From positions 44,704 to 108,703 of the forward strand of contig DATJOK010000024.1 of NCBI GenBank assembly GCA_035507155.1: a stretch of 64,000 nucleotides of DNA, read 5' to 3'. The stretch's first letter is position 1. Every line of letters starts with the position of its first letter. The stretch comes from DASZHJ01 sp035507155. GTDB lineage: Bacteria; Pseudomonadota; Alphaproteobacteria; ATCC43930; CGMCC-115725. The notes below the pieces were generated by a model that saw only the letters and a program-made list of their open reading frames with translations, was not told the origin of the DNA and did not search any database. Shown piece after piece: positions 16,557-24,721 of the stretch. The translations under genes were made by a program, and so were the position numbers.

Positions 16557-17729
16557 TTGAACCGACGGCATCTGTTGACACGTGGCAGCGCCATGGCAGC
16601 GGCAGGCGGCTGGGTGACCCGCCGTGCGCAGCACACCGTGACCGCTGTTCAGCCGGCAGCTTCGGATCCGGTGCCGCCGGTGATGGCTGCCCCCGTTGTC
16701 GGTTCCGCGAGCGTCGCTGAACCGCGGTCGGGCAATGGCCGCCTGGAGAAGGGGCAGGTCGGCTATATGCTCGCGCACGAGCAGTTCCCCGTGCGTGAGC
16801 TTGCCGATATTGGCGAGGCTGCCGCGCGCGCAGGCTTCGGTTTGCTGGCGACCAGCGATCACTTTCAGCCGTGGCAGGCAAACGAGGGACACTCGGGCGA
16901 GGCATGGGTCACCATGGGTGCGCTTGGCGCCCGTACGGAGCCGGCTTGGATGGGAACGACGGTGACCTGTCCGACCCTGCGCTACCAGCCGGCGGTGGTG
17001 GCGGAGGCTTTCGCGTCCCTGAGCCAGCTCTATCCCGGTCGTATCTTTCTCGGCGTCGGGTCCGGCGAGGCGCTGAACGAGCAGGCGGCGACCGGCTCCT
17101 GGCCCGCGTGGAACGAGCGATGGGAGCGGCTCATCGAGGCGATAAGCATCATCCGTGCCTTGTGGACCGGCGAGCCGGTCGCGCATGCGGGCAAATATTA
17201 CTCGGTCCACGCCAGACTCTACGATCCGCCGCCGCAGCCGATTCCGCTGCTGACTGCGGCCAACGGCCGGAAATCGATGCGTCTTGCGGGCCTCCATGGG
17301 GATGGGCTGGTGACCGATCCTGTCACCTGGAAACAGCATAGGGCGCAATGGGTCGCCGGCGTCCGTGAGAGCGGCAGGGACCCTGCCAGTCTGCCGGTTC
17401 TGGTCGAGCAGTACGTGGTGGTCGGCGGAACGGCCGAGGCGCGACAGGCGGCAGAGCTCTGGCGCTTCGGGCCCAAGGCCTTCAAGGGTTATTTCGATAT
17501 CCGCGATCCCGAGGTCATCCAGAAACGTGCCGAGGCGGAGCTGCCGCTCGAGAAGGTGATGGAGGGCTGGGCGATCGGAACCGATCCGGCGGCACATGTG
17601 AAGGTGATCCGCGAGCTTTTCGAGAGCGGTGTCACCATCGTCAACATTCATGCCGGCCAGCAGGATCCCGAGCGCGTGATCGCCTTCTATGGGGCGGAGG
17701 TCTTGCCGAATTTCAAGCGGCTCGGGTGA
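16557..17729 (+). CDS. Tat-exported LLM-class (F420-type) flavin-dependent oxidoreductase
   Basis: Luciferase-like TIM-barrel oxidoreductase, about 390 residues. After TTG (16557), preceded by GAGGAG 7 bp upstream, the protein begins MNRRHLLTRGSAMAAAGG, a twin-arginine signal, so the enzyme is probably exported folded with its cofactor. The barrel has GYMLAHEQF, GFGLLATSDHFQPWQ, RIFLGVGSGEALNE and LWTGEPVAHAGKYYSV, closest in pattern to F420-dependent glucose-6-phosphate dehydrogenase relatives, including the exported mycobacterial form. An in-frame ATG at 16494 would bury the twin arginines. Cofactor F420 versus FMN cannot be proven by reading; no F420 synthesis gene is in view. Confidence 0.85.
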   Translation: MNRRHLLTRGSAMAAAGGWVTRRAQHTVTAVQPAASDPVPPVMAAPVVGSASVAEPRSGNGRLEKGQVGYMLAHEQFPVRELADIGEAAARAGFGLLATSDHFQPWQANEGHSGEAWVTMGALGARTEPAWMGTTVTCPTLRYQPAVVAEAFASLSQLYPGRIFLGVGSGEALNEQAATGSWPAWNERWERLIEAISIIRALWTGEPVAHAGKYYSVHARLYDPPPQPIPLLTAANGRKSMRLAGLHGDGLVTDPVTWKQHRAQWVAGVRESGRDPASLPVLVEQYVVVGGTAEARQAAELWRFGPKAFKGYFDIRDPEVIQKRAEAELPLEKVMEGWAIGTDPAAHVKVIRELFESGVTIVNIHAGQQDPERVIAFYGAEVLPNFKRLG

Positions 17730-17867
17730 GGACGACCGCCAACAGGGAACGCCGGCCAGTAACCGGAACCTCCCCAGGTGAAGGCCATCCGCTCCATGTC
17801 GCTGACGGGGTCCAGAGCCCAGTAGCGCGCAGACGGGAACGCTTCTCGTCCCGCCCGATCACCGCCT

Positions 17868-19085
17868 CTAGGCCACGGCGCGCTGTCGAGGCTGCAGTAT
17901 GGCCGAAAGGGCTCCGATCAGCTCCGCCATCATGGCATCGGTATGGAGCGGTGTCGGCGTGAAACGGAGCCGCTCCTCGCCGCGGGGAACGGTCGGGTAG
18001 TTGATCGGTGTCGCGTACATGCCGAACTCCTCGAGGAGGCGCCGGCTCACGTCCTTGCAGAGCGCCGCCTCGCCGATATGGAGAGGCACGATGTGGCTCT
18101 CGGAGGGGATCCGCGGCAAACCAGCGGTGTCGAAGAGTCGTTTCAGCGTATCGGCACGCTCGAAGAGCTTGGCTCGGCGAGCGTGGTCTGCCCGCACGTG
18201 CCGCACGCTCGCCAGTGCCGCGGCGGCGACCATCGGCGGCAGCGAGGTGGTGAAGATGAAGCCTGGCGCCACCGAGCGCAGGTAGTCGATCACCTCTGCG
18301 TCGCCGGCGACATAGCCGCCATGACAGCCGAAGGCCTTGGCCAGCGTTCCCTCGATGATGTCGATGCGGTTGGCGACGCCGTCGCGCTCGGAGACGCCGC
18401 CGCCATTGGGGCCATACATCCCCACCGCGTGCACCTCATCGAGATAGGTCATCGCGTCGTATCGTTCCGCCAGATCGCAGATCGCGCGCAACGGGCCGAT
18501 GTCGGCGTCCATGGAATAGACGGACTCGAAGGCGATCATCTTCGGCGCCTGCGGCGGAGCCGCGCGCAGCAGCGCCTCCAGATGCTCCGTGTCGTTGTGG
18601 CGAAAGATATGGACATTGGCGCGGGCGCCCTTGATGCCGGCGATCATCGAGGCGTGGTTCTTGGAGTCCGAGAATACTTCCCAGAGCGTGTCCGCGCCGG
18701 CCGGCCGACTGTTCAGGATGGTGGCGATCGCCGCCTGATTGGAGACGAAGCCGGAGGTGAAGAGGAGGGCTGCGGGCTTGCCATGCAGCGCCGCCAGCTC
18801 GCGCTCCAGCGCGTCGTGGGCGGGGCTGGTGCCGCTGATGTTGCGGGTACCGCCGGCGCCCGCCCCCATCGTGCGGGCGGCGTCGCGGGCGGCCTCGACC
18901 ACGATGGGATGGCCGCCCATGGCGAGATAATCGTTCGAGGACCACACGAGCACTTCGCGGCCGTCCGGCCGCCTGTAATAAGGAAAGCGCTCGGCCTGCT
19001 TCTGCAGGGGGGTGAACTCGCGATAGCGCCCCTGCGCCCGTATATCGTCGAGGGCCTGGCGGCAGAACGCTTGGAATGTGGCCAT
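17868..19085 (-). CDS. hemA: 5-Aminolevulinate synthase
   Basis: PLP enzyme condensing glycine with succinyl-CoA to 5-aminolevulinate, the first haem-synthesis step by the C4 route of Alphaproteobacteria. 405 residues, normal length. Motifs: WSSNDYLAMGGHP, GTRNISGTSPAHDALE, SDSKNHASMI, LDEVHAVGMYG and the PLP lysine in EGTLAKAFGCHGG (Lys250). The long upstream region (19086-19366) has repeated AGATCA elements and a palindrome shared with the divergent aminotransferase gene. The 17730-17867 gap shows no clear gene or terminator. Confidence 0.96.
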   Translation of the reverse strand: MATFQAFCRQALDDIRAQGRYREFTPLQKQAERFPYYRRPDGREVLVWSSNDYLAMGGHPIVVEAARDAARTMGAGAGGTRNISGTSPAHDALERELAALHGKPAALLFTSGFVSNQAAIATILNSRPAGADTLWEVFSDSKNHASMIAGIKGARANVHIFRHNDTEHLEALLRAAPPQAPKMIAFESVYSMDADIGPLRAICDLAERYDAMTYLDEVHAVGMYGPNGGGVSERDGVANRIDIIEGTLAKAFGCHGGYVAGDAEVIDYLRSVAPGFIFTTSLPPMVAAAALASVRHVRADHARRAKLFERADTLKRLFDTAGLPRIPSESHIVPLHIGEAALCKDVSRRLLEEFGMYATPINYPTVPRGEERLRFTPTPLHTDAMMAELIGALSAILQPRQRAVA

Positions 19086-19174
19086 TCTCGGAACGCCTCA
19101 AAAGCGGGTGAAGAAACGGGAGCGGCGTCGGCCGCGTGTCCCTTAATAAACAGGGCAGCCATCGGGACAATGAC

Positions 19175-19224
19175 TTAGATCACCCTAAATTTAGATCAAC
19201 GCACGGGCCAAGGGAGATCAACGC
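19175..19224. repeat. AGATCA repeats upstream of hemA
   Basis: TTAGATCA occurs at 19175-19182 and 19191-19198 (period 16), and AGATCAACGC occurs at 19193-19202 and 19215-19224. The three AGATCA cores lie 90-140 bp upstream of the hemA start in an AT-richer patch. They look like tandem binding sites. They do not form the spaced TTGAT-ATCAA dyad of an FNR box. The regulator is unknown. Confidence 0.4.
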
Positions 19225-19234
19225 GACATGCCGC

Positions 19235-19256
19235 CGCATTACGGGAATTTAATGCG
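19235..19256. promoter_or_regulatory. Inverted repeat CGCATTA / TAATGCG
   Basis: A perfect 7-bp dyad with an 8-bp centre (CGGGAATT), midway in the 281-bp divergent region between hemA (minus) and the class III aminotransferase (plus). It is a candidate operator for either gene. No other copy was noticed in the window. Confidence 0.35.
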
Positions 19257-19366
19257 ATCGGCGGTTATGCCGGTCTCACCGCCGCCGCTCTCCAGGGGCG
19301 GCCTTTCATCGATTGATTAGGACGATAGCGCCCCATACCATCGCATTGAGGTTATTGGGGGATCTC

Positions 19367-20722
19367 ATGCGCTCGCAAAATGTCATTCCGTCGCTCTTCC
19401 TCGATTTCATGCAGATGCAGCAGTTCGCCAAGAACCCGCTGGTCTTCACGGAGGGGAAGGGGATCCATCTGGTGGATGCGACAGGGAAGCGGTACATCGA
19501 CGGGCTTTCCGGCGTCTTCGTCACCAGCCTCGGCCACGGCAACCAGGCGATCATCGACGCCATGTCGGCGCAGCTGAAGCAGCTCGCCTTCGCGCCGCCG
19601 CTCCACAGCACCACTGGTCCCGCCCTCGATCTGACGCAGATGCTGCTCAAGATCGCGCCGCCGGGCGTCACCGCCCTCAAGTTCCTGAGCGGTGGCTCGG
19701 AGGCGACCGAGGCCGCGATGAAGCTCGCGCGGCAGTACCATCAGCAGAGTGGCCATCCCCGCAAGTACAAGATCATCAGCCGCTACGGCTCCTATCACGG
19801 CGCCACCATGGGGGCGCTCTCGGCGGGCGGTGGGCGCGAGCGGAAGTCGGTCTATGAGCCGCTGGGCGTCGGCTTCATCCACGTCCATCCGCCCTATTGC
19901 TACCGGTGTCCCTTCGATCAGACCTACCCATCCTGCGGAAGGAGCTGCGTCGGCCTCATCGAGAGGACGATCGAGGCGGAGGATCCGGAGACCGTTGCCG
20001 CGGTCATCGTTGAGCCGATCTCGATCTCCTCGGCCGGATTCATGGTGCCGCCACCCGACTACCTGCCGCGCCTCCGCGAGATCTGCGACCGCCACAACGT
20101 GGTGCTGATCTACGACGAGATCATCACCGGCTTCGGCCGGCTCGGCACTATGTTCGGCTCCGAGTACTTCAAGGCGGCGCCGGACATCACCTGCTGCGGC
20201 AAGGGCATGAGCGGCGGCTACGCGCCGCTGGCGGCGATCCTGATCCGCGACCGCATCGCCGCCACCTTCTACGGCGAGGACGAGGAGAACGTGCAGTTCC
20301 ATCACGGCCATACCTATGCCGGCAATCCCGTCGCCTGCGCCGCCGGCATCGCCGCGGTGACCCAGCTGGTCGAGGACGATGTGGTGGGCAACGCGAAGCG
20401 CCAGGGCGAGCGGCTGCGCCAGCGCTTGCTGGAGCTTGCCGAGCGCTACCCGATCATCGGCGACGTTCGGGGCGCGGGGCTGCTGCAGGGCGTCGAGCTG
20501 GTGAAAAACCGCGAGACCCGCGAGCGCTTCGCCGCGTCGGTGAAGCCCGGCAAGATCGTCGAGCGCGAAGCGCGCACCCGCGGCCTCCTTTTCCGCTGCG
20601 GCAATGATTACGCCGCCTTCGCGCCGCCGCTGATCTCGACCGCGGAGCAGATCGACGATATGGCCGGCATCCTCGGCGAGAGCCTCGCTGTCGCCCAGCG
20701 CGAGGTCGGGATTGGCTGCTAG
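19367..20722 (+). CDS. Class III PLP-dependent aminotransferase
   Basis: Fold-type I transaminase of 451 residues, probably acting on an omega-amino group, with pyruvate, 2-oxoglutarate or a similar acceptor. Motifs: GLSGVFVTSLGHGN, FLSGGSEATEAAMKLARQY, YHGATMGALSAGG, LIYDEIITGFGR (Asp250) and the PLP lysine in CCGKGMSGGYAPL (Lys279). A four-cysteine insert (C178, C181, C190, C194; CYRCPFDQTYPSCGRSC) could bind a metal and is seen only in some subfamilies. ATG at 19367 follows GGGGGATCTC. The stop shares CTAG with the converging ABM gene. Substrate unknown. Confidence 0.9.
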   Translation: MRSQNVIPSLFLDFMQMQQFAKNPLVFTEGKGIHLVDATGKRYIDGLSGVFVTSLGHGNQAIIDAMSAQLKQLAFAPPLHSTTGPALDLTQMLLKIAPPGVTALKFLSGGSEATEAAMKLARQYHQQSGHPRKYKIISRYGSYHGATMGALSAGGGRERKSVYEPLGVGFIHVHPPYCYRCPFDQTYPSCGRSCVGLIERTIEAEDPETVAAVIVEPISISSAGFMVPPPDYLPRLREICDRHNVVLIYDEIITGFGRLGTMFGSEYFKAAPDITCCGKGMSGGYAPLAAILIRDRIAATFYGEDEENVQFHHGHTYAGNPVACAAGIAAVTQLVEDDVVGNAKRQGERLRQRLLELAERYPIIGDVRGAGLLQGVELVKNRETRERFAASVKPGKIVEREARTRGLLFRCGNDYAAFAPPLISTAEQIDDMAGILGESLAVAQREVGIGC

Positions 20723-21009
20723 AGGAGCTTCAACGGCGCAATCTTGCGATTCTCCACCATCGTCGCGCTCGCTGTCGCGAAGCTTTTGTAGTGCGGCATC
20801 TCCAAGTGCGCCTTGAAGGCCACCTCGTCGTCGTAGATCTCGTAAAGAAAGACGCGTGGCGAGCCATCCGGCGGCACGCAGACGTCGAAGCGGCGGCATC
20901 CCTTCTCGGTCTTGAGCGAAAGCGCCGCGTTCTCGCGGATGAGCTCAAGAAACTGGTCCAGACTTTCCGGTTTGAGCTGGAAATCGACGGTGATGACGTG
21001 GCCGGCCAT
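20719..21009 (-). CDS. Antibiotic-biosynthesis-monooxygenase (ABM) domain protein
   Basis: A 96-residue single ABM/dimeric alpha-beta-barrel protein (MAGHVITVDFQLKPESLDQF, then EKGCRRFDVCVPPD and FLYEIYDDEVAFKAHLEMPH). Members are cofactor-free monooxygenases, quinol-modifying enzymes or isomerase-like proteins. ATG at 21009 has AGGAGC upstream. It is the last gene of the FAH - CoA-transferase A - B - ABM set on the minus strand, so a role in ring or dicarbonyl catabolism is likely. Its stop and that of the converging aminotransferase both use the palindrome CTAG at 20719-20722. Confidence 0.85.
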   Translation of the reverse strand: MAGHVITVDFQLKPESLDQFLELIRENAALSLKTEKGCRRFDVCVPPDGSPRVFLYEIYDDEVAFKAHLEMPHYKSFATASATMVENRKIAPLKLL

Positions 21010-21032
21010 GCTGCTCCTCGTTCGGTCTATCT

Positions 21033-21713
21033 CTAGCTCGCGCGCAGGCGGATTGGGCGCAGGTCCGGCGGCGCGATCAGCTCCGCCCCGACCGTCGTCC
21101 TGACCTCGGCGAGCTCGATGCCGGCGGCGATCTCCCGCAGCAGGAAGCCTTCTCCCGTGGGCTCGAAGAGGCCGAAATTCGTGGCGACCAGCGTCACCAC
21201 GCCGGGCGCAGTGAGCGGCAGCGCGCAGGATTTGACCAGCCGCGGCCGATTGTCCCGCGTCGTGTGTTCCATCACGATGAAGACGTGTCTGGCGCCCACT
21301 GCCAGATCCATGGCGCCGCCGATGCCGCCGCCTTTCTGGCCCAGCATGCGCCAATTGGCGAAGTCGCCGTTCTGCGCCACCTCATAGGCGCCGAGCACGG
21401 TGGCGTCGATGCGGCCGCTGCGAATCATGGCGAAGGCGTCCGCGTGGTGGATGATGGCAGCGCCCGGGTTGAGCGTCACGTGCTGCGCGCCGGCGTTGGT
21501 GAGATGCGGATCCTCTGCCCCGCGCGGTGCCAGCGGACCATAGCCAATGACGCCGTTCTCGGAATGGAAGATCACCTGCCTTTCGCCGAAATCGAAATTC
21601 GAACAGAGCGTCGGGATGCCGACGCCCAAATTGACGATCCAGCCATCGGCGAATTCCATGGCGAGACGGTCGCACATCTGCTGACGGGTGAGGCCGCGGG
21701 CTTCCGTGCTCAT
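21033..21713 (-). CDS. 3-oxoacid CoA-transferase, subunit B
   Basis: Beta subunit of a class I CoA-transferase (succinyl-CoA:3-oxoacid or 3-oxoadipate type), 226 residues. The covalent glutamate is Glu52 in FHSENGVIGYGP; GQKGGGIGGAMDLAVGA and VTLVATNFGLFEPTGEGF are also typical. The start overlaps the A-subunit stop by 4 bp. With the A subunit it would activate an oxoacid by CoA transfer from succinyl-CoA before thiolysis. The sequence alone does not separate oxoacid from oxoadipate specificity. Confidence 0.93.
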   Translation of the reverse strand: MSTEARGLTRQQMCDRLAMEFADGWIVNLGVGIPTLCSNFDFGERQVIFHSENGVIGYGPLAPRGAEDPHLTNAGAQHVTLNPGAAIIHHADAFAMIRSGRIDATVLGAYEVAQNGDFANWRMLGQKGGGIGGAMDLAVGARHVFIVMEHTTRDNRPRLVKSCALPLTAPGVVTLVATNFGLFEPTGEGFLLREIAAGIELAEVRTTVGAELIAPPDLRPIRLRAS

Positions 21714-22459
21714 TTCCGCGGCAGCCTGTCGATGTGCGGCCAGAGTCCTTCCGGCGGCGGCGGCACCTTCACCATGCGATGGACGAAGACGCCGGGCGTG
21801 TGGATCTGGTCGGGGTCGATGGCGCCGACGGGAAGGATCTCCTCTTCCACTTCCGCCAGCACCGTCTTCGCCGCCATCGCCATGATCGGGTTGAAGTTGC
21901 GTTGGGAGCGGCGGTACTGAAGATTGCCGAAGGCGTCGGCGCGATAGGCGCGGATGAAGGCGTAGTCGACCGGCAGCGCGTATTCGAGGAGGTACTTGCG
22001 GCCGTTGAACTCGCGGATCTCCTTGCCCTCCGCGAGCTCGGTGCCGACGGCGGTCGGCGTGTAGAAAGCGGGAATGCCGGCGCCCGCCGCGCGCAGCCGC
22101 TCGGCGAGCGTGCCCTGTGGGCAGATCTCCGCCTCCACCAGCCCCGCCTCGTGATACCTGGCGAAACGCAGCTTCTGGGAGCGGCGGGTGGGCGCGGTGA
22201 AGGCGCAGATCACCTTGCGCACCTGGCCGCGCTCGGTGAGGAGACCGATATCCGCGGTCTCCGGCGGCACGTCGGCGCCGCCGGTGCGGTTGGAAACGCA
22301 GATCAGATCCTTGGCGCCCTGCTTGGCGAGGGCGCGAATGAGGTTGGCGGGCATGCCGATATCGGCGAAGCCCGCGAAGGCGATGGTGGCGCCGTCGGGA
22401 ATGTCTCGGACAGCCTCGTCGAAACTGGCGACCACCTTGCTTCTGCTGGCGACTGCCAT
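21710..22459 (-). CDS. 3-oxoacid CoA-transferase, subunit A
   Basis: Alpha subunit of the same class I CoA-transferase, 249 residues, with GATIAFAGFADIGMPANLI, the segment ARYHEAGLVEAEICPQGTLA and the terminal FVHRMVKVPPPPE. It starts 32 bp after the FAH-family gene on the same strand and overlaps subunit B by 4 bp, so the three are co-transcribed. The CoA-binding loop near GFADIGMP fits the family's glycine-rich start. Confidence 0.93.
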   Translation of the reverse strand: MAVASRSKVVASFDEAVRDIPDGATIAFAGFADIGMPANLIRALAKQGAKDLICVSNRTGGADVPPETADIGLLTERGQVRKVICAFTAPTRRSQKLRFARYHEAGLVEAEICPQGTLAERLRAAGAGIPAFYTPTAVGTELAEGKEIREFNGRKYLLEYALPVDYAFIRAYRADAFGNLQYRRSQRNFNPIMAMAAKTVLAEVEEEILPVGAIDPDQIHTPGVFVHRMVKVPPPPEGLWPHIDRLPRK

Positions 22460-22491
22460 TGCTGACCTCCCATGTCGGGTCGGTGCCGTCC

Positions 22492-23274
22492 CTACGACTC
22501 CCGAATCACCGGATTGCTGAGGACGCCGATGCCGCTGATCTCGACCTCGACGGTATCACCGTGCTTGATGTTGGCGGGATCGCCGTCGGTCCCCATCCAG
22601 ATGACATCGCCGGGATGGAGGGTGAGATAGCGTGTCATCGCCGTCAGATATGTCGCGATGCCGAAATGCATCTCGTTGGTGGGGAAGGAGATCATCTCCT
22701 TGCCGTTGACCCGCACCTTGGTCACGAGCTTCGCCAGATCGACGTCCGTCTCGATCCACGGTCCCATCGGTTTGAAAGTGTCGGTGTTCTTGGCGCGCCA
22801 GAAGGTGCGATCCTGGCGTTGCCAGGTCCGCTCGCTCACATCGTTGCCGATCGTGTAGCCGAAGACGCAGGAGAGCGCGTCCTGCTCGCTGAGGTGCTTC
22901 GCCTTCTTGCCAATGACCACGACGAGCTCGCCCTCGTACTGCACTTTCTCAGTGGCGTCCTTGGGGATCACGATGGTGTCGCCATGGGCGATCAACGCGC
23001 TGTTGGCGCGATAGCCGATTTCCGGCCGCTGCGGCAGCGTCATCGGCGTTCCCGTCGCCGCGGCCACTTCCTTGATGTGGCCCACATAGTTGAGGCCACA
23101 GGCATAGAAGGTGCCGGGCAGCACCGGCGGCAGCAGCTTGACAGCGGCAAGCGATAACTTCTCGCCGCTCTTCTCCCAGGCAGCGAAAGGCGTTCCCCGC
23201 ACCGGCAAGACGGTCTCGCCCTCGAGAATGCCGAAGCTCTCCACTCCGTTGCCGGTGAACCTAGTCCATCGCAT
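22492..23274 (-). CDS. Fumarylacetoacetate hydrolase family protein
   Basis: Metal-dependent C-C hydrolase, isomerase or decarboxylase of the FAH superfamily, 260 residues, cytosolic. The metal-site acidic residues lie in VQYEGELVVVIGKKAKH and in the later Asp of FGYTIGNDVSERTWQ; KNTDTFKPMGPWI and LTLHPGDVIWMGTDG are standard. First gene of the minus-strand set followed by CoA-transferase A/B and ABM. Acylpyruvate or ring-cleavage substrates would fit the neighbours. The divergent GST starts 89 bp away, with an inverted repeat between. Confidence 0.92.
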   Translation of the reverse strand: MRWTRFTGNGVESFGILEGETVLPVRGTPFAAWEKSGEKLSLAAVKLLPPVLPGTFYACGLNYVGHIKEVAAATGTPMTLPQRPEIGYRANSALIAHGDTIVIPKDATEKVQYEGELVVVIGKKAKHLSEQDALSCVFGYTIGNDVSERTWQRQDRTFWRAKNTDTFKPMGPWIETDVDLAKLVTKVRVNGKEMISFPTNEMHFGIATYLTAMTRYLTLHPGDVIWMGTDGDPANIKHGDTVEVEISGIGVLSNPVIRES

Positions 23275-23305
23275 GTTCAGGACTCCGGTCTGTCATGGCG
23301 AGCGC

Positions 23306-23334
23306 CATCCGCATCTTTGCACCGGGTGCGGATG
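23306..23334. promoter_or_regulatory. Inverted repeat between FAH and GST genes
   Basis: CATCCGCA (23306-23313) and TGCGGATG (23327-23334) form a perfect 8-bp dyad, and the centre contains GCACCGGGTGC, a smaller nested dyad. It occupies the middle of the 89-bp divergent region, so one regulator could control both the FAH/CoA-transferase operon and the GST. Regulator not identified. Confidence 0.45.
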
Positions 23335-23363
23335 ATGCCAAGCTGAGGTGGGGAGGGTTCATC

Positions 23364-23993
23364 ATGTCCGCGAAGATGACACTGCACTGGTCGCCACGCT
23401 CGCCCTTCGTGCGCAAGGTGATGATCGTGGCGCACGAGGCGGGCGTCGCCGATCGGCTCACCTGCGTGCGGACGGTGGTGGGTGGCACCAAGCCGCATCT
23501 GGAGTTGATGCGCGAGAATCCGCTGGGGAAGCTCCCGACCCTGGTGCTGGCGGATGGCGCCGTGCTCTACGATTCCTCCGTGATCGCCGAGTATTTCGAC
23601 AGTCTCCATGACAAGCTGAAACTGTTCCCGGCCGGCGGTTCCGAGCGGCTGGTGGCGCTCCGCCGCGATGCGCTCGGCAGCGGGATGCTGGACGTGCTGC
23701 TGCAGTGGCTTGCAGAGCGGCTCCGGCCCGCCGAGCGGCAGTCGCAGCCGCACATGGATCTCTGGCGGCTCAAGATCCACACCTGCGTCGGCGCGCTGGA
23801 GCGCGAAGCGGACGATCTCGCCGCCACGCCCTTCGGCATCGGCCACGTCTCGATCGGGGTGGCGCTGGGGTATCTCGATTTCCGCTTCGCGGCGGAGAAC
23901 TGGCGCGAGGGCCACCCGCGGCTCGCTCATTGGCATGCCGGGTTCGACCGTCGCCCCTCGGTGGTGGCGAACTTGCCGATCGATGACAGCTAG
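23364..23993 (+). CDS. Glutathione S-transferase family protein
   Basis: About 209 residues, cytosolic. Thioredoxin-like N-domain (MTLHWSPRSPFVRKVMIVAHE, ENPLGKLPTLVLADGAVLYD, SSVIAEYFD) and an all-helical C-domain. The SPRSPF segment holds the likely glutathione-activating Ser. ATG at 23364 follows GGAGGG; an in-frame ATG at 23376 is possible. Divergent from the FAH operon; GSTs next to FAH enzymes are often maleylacetoacetate or maleylpyruvate isomerases, which is a reasonable but unproven role here. Confidence 0.88.
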   Translation: MSAKMTLHWSPRSPFVRKVMIVAHEAGVADRLTCVRTVVGGTKPHLELMRENPLGKLPTLVLADGAVLYDSSVIAEYFDSLHDKLKLFPAGGSERLVALRRDALGSGMLDVLLQWLAERLRPAERQSQPHMDLWRLKIHTCVGALEREADDLAATPFGIGHVSIGVALGYLDFRFAAENWREGHPRLAHWHAGFDRRPSVVANLPIDDS

Positions 23994-24017
23994 GCGGAGA
24001 ACCGCGGCCATCGCGCC

Positions 24018-24719
24018 TCAGAAATAATGCCAGAAGTTCGATTCGCGGGCCTGCTGCGGCAACCCGTCGAAGACGATCTGGCCATTGTTCATGATGATGA
24101 CGTGATCGGCGATCTTCATCGCCGCCGCCACGTTCTGCTCCACCAGGATCGCCGTCATCGCCGGCGCGCGGCAGAGAGTCTGGATCTGCTCGAAGAGCCG
24201 CTCCACCAGGTTGGGCGCGAGGCCGATCGAGGGCTCGTCCAGCAGCAGGCAGCGCGGCTTGCCGAGGATGGCAAGGCCAAGCGCCAGCATCTGCTGCTGG
24301 CCGCCGCTCAGGTTTCCGGCCCGCTGGGAGCGCCGCTCGGTCAGCACCGGAAAGAGGCCATAGACCTCGTCGGGGCCGAAGAGGGAGTCGCTGCCGCAGT
24401 TGCGCGCGGCCACCACCTCGATGTTCTCCGCCACCGAGAGGTCGGGAAAGATGCCGCGGCCCTCCGGCAGCAGCCGGATTCCCATCGCCACCCGGTCTGC
24501 GACGCTCGCGCGTTCGATGGGCTCTCCGTCGAGTCTGACGCCGCCGGCGCGCGCCGGCAGCAGCCCCATGATGGTCTTGAGCGTGGTGGTCTTGCCAGCG
24601 CCGTTGTGGCCGAGAAAAGCCAGGATCTTGCCCGGCTCCAGCGCGAAGGAGACGTCGGAGATCACCGTCTTGACGCCATAGCCGGCGGCGATGCCCTCGA
24701 GCTGCAATCGCATCGGCAT
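24018..24719 (-). CDS. livF: Branched-chain-type ABC transporter ATPase, LivF-like (second system)
   Basis: 233-residue ATPase of the second Liv-type importer. Walker A GHNGAGKTT, signature LSGGQQQ, Walker B LLLDEPSIG and VEQNVAAAM. It is preceded by the livG stop at 24722 (2-bp gap) and is the last gene of a minus-strand run that starts at 31803. ATG at 24719 begins MPMRLQLEG; ATG at 24713 is an alternative. Confidence 0.93.
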   Translation of the reverse strand: MPMRLQLEGIAAGYGVKTVISDVSFALEPGKILAFLGHNGAGKTTTLKTIMGLLPARAGGVRLDGEPIERASVADRVAMGIRLLPEGRGIFPDLSVAENIEVVAARNCGSDSLFGPDEVYGLFPVLTERRSQRAGNLSGGQQQMLALGLAILGKPRCLLLDEPSIGLAPNLVERLFEQIQTLCRAPAMTAILVEQNVAAAMKIADHVIIMNNGQIVFDGLPQQARESNFWHYF

Positions 24720-24721
24720 CG

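Noticed and set aside
17730..17867. Possible coding remnant on the minus strand after hemA
   Set aside because: A frame reading LDPVSDMERMAFTWGG looked protein-like, but it overlaps the hemA end, has no start and no recognised family.
19175..19224. FNR/Anr boxes upstream of hemA
   Set aside because: TTGAT and ATCAA halves are present but never as a TTGAT-N4-ATCAA dyad.
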